A DNA stretch of 64,000 nucleotides from Xestospongia muta (lineage: Eukaryota; Porifera; Demospongiae; Haplosclerida; Petrosiidae). This document shows positions 49,401-61,400 of this stretch, in pieces. The position numbers and the translations under genes are program-made. The notes under the pieces were generated by a model. It did not search any database. It saw only the letters and a list, made by a program, of their open reading frames with translations, and was not told the DNA's origin. The stretch lies in the NCBI GenBank assembly GCA_963693285.1, contig OY848923.1, positions 2,738,038 to 2,802,037 of the forward strand, given 5' to 3'. Each line of letters begins with the position of its first letter. Positions within the stretch are counted from its first letter, which is position 1.

Positions 49401-52400
49401 CTGATGAATGTGGAACTTACAGTTTACAATAAGTTCAAATTCTTTTACAGTTGAATGAGTATCGTAAGTAGCAGTTGTTGGATCAATAGTACCATTAACA
49501 TCAGTCACATTGAACTCAGCCATACACCTATATACTCCTCTGTCTTCAAATCTCACTGGTTCTATTGTTATTGTCACATTACTTTCTGACCCAGCGTCGT
49601 CAGTGATAATAGAATAAGGAACGTTTATATCTTGAAGTAAATATGTATCTGTAGTGTTCATTTTTGTTATTTCAATTGTAGGTTTGACAATTAATCTCTC
49701 CACTACCCTCACTGTACAAATGATATTAAGGTTTTGACCTACTTCAGTAGAACCCACAGTAAAGATATTTAACTGGATATCAGGTAAAGCTAGTAAAGAA
49801 ACCTAATTTTATATAAAAAAGTAAATATTACTTACTTTGAACAGTTACTGTGTCAGTAGTACTGTTTATTCCACTAATAATTAAAGGATCTGTTGAACTG
49901 ATATTCATCTGACAGGTATATCTCCCAGTGTCATTAAAGTTACTATTATGATCTCCATTATCAATTGGCAGGAACACTAGTGTACTCTCAAACTCATTGT
50001 TTCCATTACTAGTAACATTATTGATCATACGTCGTGATTCAACAGGTATAGTATTGCCTTGAGGATCAAACCAAACTACAGTAGCTGACACTGTTGTGTC
50101 CACTACATTGGGTAGTGTACCAGTACAGGTCAGATTAAAGAGTGTACTCTCATAGACAGGACCGGTGGAAGGACCATGTGTGATAACCATACTGGGAGGA
50201 GGGACTACAAAAAGCACTAGTGTTAGAGTTAGTACATTATATAAACTCACTTTGAACATTGAGTTCCCTGTATGTGTGATCAATGACTCCTAAGTTATTA
50301 AATATGCTTGAGCAATAATACCTTCTACCATCAGATGTCTTAACTGGATTAAGTGTTAGAGTACTTAAGAAAAGATTACCAATTCTTGTTGCATTTCTTA
50401 TTGTAGCATCACTGTTATTTACATCAACTCTTTGTTCTCCAGCTACATCATAACTCCATATTATTGAATTAGGTTCATGTACTAGTCTCTCAGGTATTCT
50501 GATATTACATGTCATAGAGAACTTGTCTCCAGCAGTGGGTATGGTTGGAAATAGGATATTAGTTGTCACATGATCAGAAGAGAAATCTATGAAATAATAT
50601 AAATAATAATTATTAATATCATATTGAATGTACCTGATACTATAAGAGACACAGTCTTGCCATTGTCATTACCAGTAATATAAGATGATACAGGAGTTGG
50701 TAGAACATTTACAGTACAAGAGTACATAGTACCATTGTCTCTACTATTACTCAAATTTTCAATACGTAATATACTAGTGTACATGTGCGATCCTAACATA
50801 GTCAGTGAACTAATAGTATAGTCACTGTTATTAGTAAGAGGAGAACTACCATTGTGAGACCACTCAACATCAACATTAACTCCAGTATTGATAGCATCAC
50901 TGATACTAACAGTACATACTATATCAAGATATGTTCCCTCCACTAATGTACTAGTATTGACAGGATGAGTAGAAATAGCAATGACTGGTTGAGGAACTAA
51001 ATTGATGAAAATGAAATAGTTTTTTTATTGAAATTCTACTTACTTTGTAGTATTAGGTCTTGTATGCTAGTATTAGTTACCGTGACATTAATCTCATTCA
51101 CTGTGATAGTAGCTTGACATGTATATTGTCCAGCATCAGAGGTATTAAGTGAAGAGAAGAACAGTGACAGAGAGTACATTGTATCTGAGATATTACGAAG
51201 CACCGATGGTACACTGATAGTCTTTAGGTCATCAGATACTAATGATCTGTTAACACTATTTTTGATCCATATGATAGTTGGTGTTACTATAAGTCTGTCA
51301 ATGACTTTAACAGTACAATTCAAAAGGTACTCTTCACCAGGTACTGCTTTACCAGATGTCATAATGTTAACAACAGGAGATGGCAGGTCTGTCCCAAACA
51401 AAGTGTGTTTAATATTACATAATAGAGTTGAAAAATACAATGTAATCATTCTAATATATTATTTAACAATATATAATTAATTAATTTTAACTAAATATTC
51501 TCTTACTTTGAACATTTATTGTAGTATTAGCTTTAGTTGAAGTGTTATGTACATAATGATAATCACTGACATTAGCTATAATAACAAAATTGCAGTAATA
51601 TTCTCCACTATTATGAGCATTATAAAGTGGATTGAAATAAAGAGAAGATTTGTACTGAAGTGAACCAACTTGTACCAGAATTTCTATAATAGTAGATTCA
51701 TTAGCAAGACCACTAGGTGAAGATATGTCATTATGTGACCATTGAGTTCTCACAATAATAGGTATTGTAACAAGATCACTCAGTGTTAGTATACATCTAA
51801 GGAAGAATGGTGTACCGGCATAGAGTATATTGTCGTGTTCCTTAGATATGTTCACAGTCATTGGAGGGACTAAATGTAGTAACAGTTATGTTAGAATGTG
51901 CTGATAAATGTGGAACTTACAGTTTACAATAAGTTCAAATTCTTTTACAGTTGAATGAGTATCATAAGTAGCAGTTGTTGGATCAATACTCCCATTAACA
52001 CCAGTCACATTGAACTCAGCCCTACACCTATATACTCCTCTGTCTTCAAATCTCACTGGTTCTAGTGTTATTGTCACATTACTTTCTGACCCAGTGTCGT
52101 CAGTGACAATAGAATAAGGAACATTTATATCTTGAAGTAAATATGTATCTGTAGTGTTCATTTTTGTTATTTCAATTGTAGGTTTGACAATTAATCTCTC
52201 CACTACCCTCACTGTACAAATGATATTAAGGTTTTGACCTACTTCAGTAGAACCCACAGTAAAGATATTTAACTGGATATCAGGTAAAGCTAGTAAAGAA
52301 ACCTAATTTTATATAAAAAAGTAAATATTACTTACTTTGAACAGTTACTGTGTCAGTAGTACTGTTTATTCCACTAATAATTAAAGGATCTGTTGAACTG

Positions 52401-55400
52401 ATATTCATCTGACAGGTATATCTCCCAGTGTCATTAAAGTTACTATTATGATCTCCATTATCAATTGGCAGGAACACTAGTGTACTCTCAAACTCATTGT
52501 TTCCATTACTAGTAACATTAGTGATCATACGTCGTGATTCAACAGGTATAGTATTGCCTTGAGGATCAAACCAAACTACAGTAGCTGACACTGTTGTGTC
52601 CACTACATTGGGTAGTGTACCAGTACAGGTCAGATTAAAGAGTGTACTCTCATAGACAGGACCGGTGGAAGGACCATGTGCGATAACCATACTGGGAGGA
52701 GGGACTACAAAAAGCACTAGTGTTAGAGTTAGTACATTATATAAACTCACTTTGAACATTGAGTTCCCTGTATGTGTGATCAATGACTCCTAAGTTATTA
52801 AATATGCTTGAGCAATAATACCTTCTACCATCAGATGTCTTAACTGGATTAAGTGTTAGAGTACTTAAGAAAAGATTACCAATTCTTGTTGCATTTCTTA
52901 TTGTAGCATCACTGTTATTTACATCAACTCTTTGTTCTCCAGCTACATCATAACTCCATATTATTGAATTAGGTTCATGTACTAGTCTCTCAGGTATTCT
53001 GATATTACATGTCATAGAGAACTTGTCTCCAGCAGTGGGTATGGTTGGAAATAGGATATTAGTTGTCACATGATCAGAAGAGAAATCTATGAAATAATAT
53101 AAATAATAATTATTAATATCATATTGAATGTACCTGATACTATAAGAGACACAGTCTTGCCATTGTCATTACCAGTAATATAAGATGATACAGGAGTTGG
53201 TAGAACATTTACAGTACAAGAGTACATAGTACCATTGTCTCTACTATTACTCAAATTTTCAATACGTAATATACTAGTGTACATGTGCGATCCTAACATA
53301 GTCAGTGAACTAATAGTATAGTCACTGTTATTAGTAAGAGGAGAACTACCATTGTGAGACCACTCAACATCAACATTAACTCCAGTATTGATAGCATCAC
53401 TGATACTAACAGTACATACTATATCAAGATATGTTCCCTCCACTAATGTACTAGTATTGACAGGATGAGTAGAAATAGCAATGACTGGTTGAGGAACTAA
53501 ATTGATGAAAATGAAATAGTCTTTTTATTGAAATTCTACTTACTTTGTAGTATTAGGTCTTGTATGCTAGTATTAGTTACCGTGACATTAATCTCATTCA
53601 CTGTGATAGTAGCTTGACATGTATATTGTCCAGCATCAGAGGTATTAAGTGAAGAGAAGAACAGTGACAGAGAGTACATTGTATCTGAGATATTACGAAG
53701 CACCGATGGTACACTGATAGTCTTTAGGTCATCAGATACTAATGATCTGTTAACACTATTTTTGATCCATATGATAGTTGGTGTTACTATAAGTCTGTCA
53801 ATGACTTTAACAGTACAATTCAAAAGGTACTCTTCACCAGGTACTGCTTTACCAGATGTCATAATGTTAACAACAGGAGATGGCAGGTCTGTCCCAAACA
53901 AAGTGTGTTTAATATTACATAATAGAGTTGAAAAATACAATGTAATCATTCTAATATATTATTTAACAATATATAATTAATTAATTTTAACTAAATATTC
54001 TCTTACTTTGAACATTTATTGTAGTATTAGCTTTAGTTGAAGTGTTATGTACATAATGATAATCACTGACATTAGCTATAATAACAAAATTGCAGTAATA
54101 TTCTCCACTATTATGAGCATTATAAAGTGGATTGAAATAAAGAGAAGATTTGTACTGAAGTGAACCAACTTGTACCAGAATTTCTATAATAGTAGATTCA
54201 TTAGCAAGACCACTAGGTGAAGATATGTCATTATGTGACCATTGAGTTCTCACAATAATAGGTATTGTAACAAGATCACTCAGTGTTAGTATACATCTAA
54301 GGAAGAATGGTGTACCGGCATAGAGTATATTGTCGTGTTCCTTAGATATGTTCACAGTCATTGGAGGGACTAAATGTAGTAACAGTTATGTTAGAATGTG
54401 CTGATAAATGTGGAACTTACAGTTTACAATAAGTTCAAATTCTTTTACAGTTGAATGAGTATCATAAGTAGCAGTTGTTGGATCAATACTCCCATTAACA
54501 CCAGTCACATTGAACTCAGCCCTACACCTATATACTCCTCTGTCTTCAAATCTCACTGGTTCTATTGTTATTGTCACATTACTTTCTGACCCAGTGTCGT
54601 CAGTGACAATAGAATAAGGAACATTTATATCTTGAAGTAAATATGTATCTGTAGTGTTCATTTTTGTTATTTCAATTGTAGGTTTGACAATTAATCTCTC
54701 CACTACCCTCACTGTACAAATGATATTAAGGTTTTGACCTACTTCAGTAGAACCCACAGTAAAGATATTTAACTGGATATCAGGTAAAGCTAGTAAAGAA
54801 ACCTAATTTTATATAAAAAAGTAAATATTACTTACTTTGAACAGTTACTGTGTCAGTAGTACTGTTTATTCCACTAATAATTAAAGGATCTGTTGAACTG
54901 ATATTCATCTGACAGGTATATCTCCCAGTGTCATTAAAGTTACTATTATGATCTCCATTATCAATTGGCAGGAACACTAGTGTACTCTCAAACTCATTGT
55001 TTCCATTACTAGTAACATTAGTGATCATACGTCGTGATTCAACAGGTATAGTATTGCCTTGAGGATCAAACCAGACTACAGTAGCTGACACGGTTGTGTC
55101 CACTACACTGGGTAGTGTACCAGTACATGTCAGGTTGAAGTTAGTACTCTCATAGATAGGACCAGTAGAAGGACCATGTGTGATAACCATACTGGGAGGA
55201 GGGACTACAAAAAGCACTAGTGTTAGAGTTAGTGCATTATATAAACTCACTTTGAACATTGAGTTCCCTGTATGTGTGATCAATGACTCCTAAGTTATTA
55301 AATATGCTTGAGCAATAATACCTTCTACCATCAGATGTCTTAACTGGATTAAGTGTTAGAGTACTTAAGAAAAGATTACCAATTCTTGTTGCATTTCCTA

Positions 55401-58400
55401 TTGTAGCATCATTGTTATTTACATCAACTCTTTGTTCTCCAGCTACATCATAACTCCATATTATTGAATTAGGTTCATGTACTAGTCTCTCAGGTATTCT
55501 GATATTACATGTCATAGAGAACTTGTCTCCAGCAGTGGGTGTGGTTGGAAATAGGATATTAGTTGTCACATGATCAGAAGAGAAATCTATGAAATAATAT
55601 AAATAATAATTATTAATATTATATTGAATGTACCTGATACTATAAGAGACACAGTTTTGGCATTATCATTACCAGTAATATAAGAAGATACAGGAGTTGG
55701 TAGAACATTTACAGTACAAGAGTACATAGTACCATTGTCTCTACTATTACTCAAATTTTCAATACGTAATGTACTAGTGTACATGTGCGATCCTAACATA
55801 GTCAGTGAACTAATAGTATAGTCACTGTTATTAGTAAGAGGAGAACTACCATTGTGAGACCACTCAACATCAACACTAACTCCAGTATTGATAGCATCAC
55901 TGATACTAACAGTACATACTATATCAAGATATGTTCCCTCCACTAATGTACTGGTATTGACAGGATGAGTAGAAATAGCAATGACTGGTTGAGGAACTAA
56001 ATTGGTGAAAATGAAATAGTTTTATTTATTGAAATTCTACTTACTTTGTAGTATTAGGTCTTGTATGCTAGCATTAGTTACCGTGACATTAATCTCATTC
56101 ACTGTGATAGTAGCTTGACATGTATATTGTCCAGCATCAGAGGTATTAAGTGAAGAGAAGAACAGTGACAGAGAGTACATTGTATCTGAGATATTACGAA
56201 GCACTGATGGTACACTGATAGTCTTTAGGTCATCAGATACTAATGATGTATTAACACTATCTTTGATCCATACAATAGTTGGTATCACTATAAGTCTGTC
56301 AATGACTTCAACAGTACAATTCAAAAGGTACTCTTCACCAGGTACTGCTTTACCAGATGTCATAATGTTAACAACAGGAGATGGCAGATCTATCCCAAAC
56401 AAAGTATGTTTTACATTATATTATTAGGTGAATAATACAATGTAATTATTCATAATATTTAATTTTAACAAAATATAATTAATTATTCTGACTAAATATT
56501 CTCTTACTTTGAACATTTATTGTAGTATTAGCTTTAGTTGAAGTGTTATGTACATAATGATAATCACTGACATTAGCTATAATAACAAAATTGCAGTAAT
56601 ATTCTCCACTATTATGAGCATTATAAAGTGGATTGAAATAAAGAGAAGATTTGTACTGAAGTGAACCAACTTGTACCAGAATTTCTATAATAGTAGATTC
56701 ATTAGCAAGACCACTAGGTGAAGATATGTCATTATGTGACCATTGAGTTCTCACAATAATAGGTATTGTAACAAGATCACTCAGTGTTAGTATACATCTA
56801 AGGAAGAATGGTGTACCGGCATAGAGTATATTTTCGTGTTCCTTAGATATGTTCACAGTCATTGGAGGGACTAAAAGTAGTAGCAATCATGTTAGAATGT
56901 GCTGATGAATGTGGAACTTACAGTTTACAATAAGTTCAAATTCTTTTACAGTTGAATGAGTATCGTAAGTAGCAGTTGTTGGATCAATAGTACCATTAAC
57001 ACCAGTCACATTGAACTCTGCCATACACCTATATACTCCTCTGTCTTCAAATCTCACTGGTTCTATTGTTATTGTCACATTACTTTCTGACCCAGCGTCG
57101 TCAGTGATAATAGAATAAGGAACGTTTATATCTTGAAGTAAATATGTATCTGTAGTGTTCATTTTTGTTATTTCAATTGTAGGTTTGACAACTAATCTTT
57201 CCACTACCCTCACTGTACAAGTGATATTAAGGTTTTGACCTACTTCAGTAGAACCCTCAGTAAAGATATTTAACTGGATATCAGGTAAAGCTAGTAAAGA
57301 AACCTAATTTTATATAAAAAAGTAAATATTACTTACTTTGAACAGTTACTGTGTCAGTAGTACTGTTTATTCCACTAATAATTAAAGGATCTGTTGAACT
57401 GATATTCATCTGACAGGTATATCTCCCAGTGTCATTAAAGTTACTATTATGATCTCCATTATCAATTGGCAGGAACACTAGTGTACTCTCAAACTCATTG
57501 TTTCCATTACTAGTAACATTAGTGATCATACGTCGTGATTCAACAGGTATAGTATTGCCTTGAGGATCAAACCAAACTACAGTAGCTGACACTGTTGTGT
57601 CCACTACATTGGGTAGTGTACCAGTACAGGTCAGATTAAAGAGTGTACTCTCATAGACAGGACCGGTGGAAGGACCATGTGTGATAACCATACTGGGAGG
57701 AGGGACTACAAAAAGCACTAGTGTTAGAGTTAGTGCATTATATAAACTCACTTTGAACATTGAGTTCCCTGTATGTGTGATCAATGACTCCTAAGTTATT
57801 AAATATGCTTGAGCAATAATACCTTCTACCATCAGATGTCTTAACTGGATTAAGTGTTAGAGTACTTAAGAAAAGATTACCAATTCTTGTTGCATTTCCT
57901 ATTGTAGCATCACTGTTATTTACATCAACTCTTTGTTCTCCAGCTACATCATAACTCCATATTATTGAATTAGGTTCATGTACTAGTCTCTCAGGTATTC
58001 TGATATTACATGTCATAGAGAACTTGTCTCCAGCAGTGGGTATGGTTGGAAATAGGATATTAGTTGTCACATGATCAGAAGAGAAATCTATGAAATAATA
58101 TAAATAATAATTATTAATATCATATTGAATGTACCTGATACTATAAGAGACACAGTCTTGCCATTGTCATTACCAGTAATATAAGATGATACAGGAGTTG
58201 GTAGAACATTTACAGTACAAGAGTACATAGTACCATTGTCTCTACTATTACTCAAATTTTCAATACGTAATATACTAGTGTACATGTGCGATCCTAACAT
58301 AGTCAGTGAACTAATAGTATAGTCACTGTTATTAGTAAGAGGAGAACTACCATTGTGAGACCACTCAACATCAACATTAACTCCAGTATTGATAGCATCA

Positions 58401-61400
58401 CTGATACTAACAGTACATACTATATCAAGATATGTTCCCTCCACTAATGTACTAGTATTGACAGGATGAGTAGAAATAGCAATGACTGGTTGAGGAACTA
58501 AATTGATGAAAATGAAATAGTTTTTTTATTGAAATTCTACTTACTTTGTAGTATTAGGTCTTGTATGCTAGTATTAGTTACCGTGACATTAATCTCATTC
58601 ACTGTGATAGTAGCTTGACATGTATATTGTCCAGCATCAGAGGTATTAAGTGAAGAGAAGAACAGTGACAGAGAGTACATTGTATCTGAGATATTACGAA
58701 GCACCGATGGTACACTGATAGTCTTTAGGTCATCAGATACTAATGATCTGTTAACACTATTTTTGATCCATATGATAGTTGGTGTTACTATAAGTCTGTC
58801 AATGACTTTAACAGTACAATTCAAAAGGTACTCTTCACCAGGTACTGCTTTACCAGATGTCATAATGTTAACAACAGGAGATGGCAGGTCTGTCCCAAAC
58901 AAAGTGTGTTTAATATTACATAATAGAGTTGAAAAATACAATGTAATCATTCTAATATATTATTTAACAATATATAATTAATTAATTTTAACTAAATATT
59001 CTCTTACTTTGAACATTTATTGTAGTATTAGCTTTAGTTGAAGTGTTATGTACATAATGATAATCACTGACATTAGCTATAATAACAAAATTGCAGTAAT
59101 ATTCTCCACTATTATGAGCATTATAAAGTGGATTGAAATAAAGAGAAGATTTGTACTGAAGTGAACCAACTTGTACCAGAATTTCTATAATAGTAGATTC
59201 ATTAGCAAGACCACTAGGTGAAGATATGTCATTATGTGACCATTGAGTTCTCACAATAATAGGTATTGTAACAAGATCACTCAGTGTTAGTATACATCTA
59301 AGGAAGAATGGTGTACCGGCATAGAGTATATTGTCGTGTTCCTTAGATATGTTCACAGTCATTGGAGGGACTAAATGTAGTAACAGTTATGTTAGAATGT
59401 GCTGATAAATGTGGAACTTACAGTTTACAATAAGTTCAAATTCTTTTACAGTTGAATGAGTATCATAAGTAGCAGTTGTTGGATCAATACTCCCATTAAC
59501 ACCAGTCACATTGAACTCAGCCCTACACCTATATACTCCTCTGTCTTCAAATCTCACTGGTTCTAGTGTTATTGTCACATTACTTTCTGACCCAGTGTCG
59601 TCAGTGATAATAGAATAAGGAACATTTATATCTTGAAGTAAATATGTATCTGTAGTGTTCATTTTTGTTATTTCAATTGTAGGTTTGACAATTAATCTCT
59701 CCACTACCCTCACTGTACAAATGATATTAAGGTTTTGACCTACTTCAGTAGAACCCACAGTAAAGATATTTAACTGGATATCAGGTAAAGCTAGTAAAGA
59801 AACCTAATTTTATATAAAAAAGTAAATATTACTTACTTTGAACAGTTACTGTGTCAGTAGTACTGTTTATTCCACTAATAATTAAAGGATCTGTTGAACT
59901 GATATTCATCTGACAGGTATATCTCCCAGTGTCATTAAAGTTACTATTATGATCTCCATTATCAATTGGCAGGAACACTAGTGTACTCTCAAACTCATTG
60001 TTTCCATTACTAGTAACATTATTGATCATACGTCGTGATTCAACAGGTATAGTATTGCCTTGAGGATCAAACCAAACTACAGTAGCTGACACTGTTGTGT
60101 CCACTACATTGGGTAGTGTACCAGTACAGGTCAGATTAAAGAGTGTACTCTCATAGACAGGACCGGTGGAAGGACCATGTGTGATAACCATACTGGGAGG
60201 AGGGACTACAAAAAGCACTAGTGTTAGAGTTAGTGCATTATATAAACTCACTTTGAACATTGAGTTCCCTGTATTTGTGATCAATGACTCCTAAGTTATT
60301 AAATATGCTTGAGCAATAATACCTTCTACCATCAGATGTCTTAACTGGATTAAGTGTTAGAGTACTTAAGAAAAGATTACCAATTCTTGTTGCATTTCTT
60401 ATTGTAGCATCACTGTTATTTATATCAACTCTTTGTTCTCCAGCTACATCATAACTCCATATTATTGAATTAGGTTCATGTACTAGTCTCTCAGGTATAT
60501 TAATATTACATGTCATAGAGAACTTGTCTCCAGCAGTGGGTATGGTTGGAAATAGGATATTAGTTGTCACATGATCAGAAGAGAAATCTATGAAATAATA
60601 TAAATAATAATTATTAATATCATATTGAATGTACCTGATACTATAAGAGACACAGTCTTGCCATTGTCATTACCAGTAATATAAGAAGATACAGGAGTTG
60701 GTACAACACTAAAAGTACAAGAGTACATAGTACCATTGTCTCTACTATTACTCAGATTTTCAATACGTAATGTACTAGTGTACATGTGCGATCCTAACAT
60801 AGTCAGTGAACTAATAGTATAGTCACTGTTATTAGTAAGAGGAGAACTACCATTGTGAGACCACTCAACATCAACACTAACTCCAGTATTGATAGCATCA
60901 CTGATACTAACAGTACATACTATATCAAGATATGTTCCCTCCACTAATGTACTGGTATTGACAGGATGAGTAGAAATAGCAATGACTGGTTGAGGAACTA
61001 AATTGGTGAAAATGAAATAGTTTTATTTATTGAAATTCTACTTACTTTGTAGTATTAGGTCTTGTATGCTAGTATTAGTTACCGTGACAATAATCTCATT
61101 CACTGTGATAGTAGCTTGACATGTATATTGTCCAGCATCAGAGGTATTAAGTGAAGAGAAGAACAGTGACAGAGAGTACATTGTATCTGAGATATTACGA
61201 AGCACTGATGGTACACTGATAGTCTTTAGGTCATCAGATACTAATGATCTGTTAACACTATCTTTGATCCATATGATAGTTGGTGTTACTATAAGTCTGT
61301 CAATGACTTCAACAGTACAATTCAAAAGGTACTCTTCACCAGGTACTGCTTTAACAGATGTCATAATGTTAACAACAGGAGATGGCAGATCTATCCCAAA

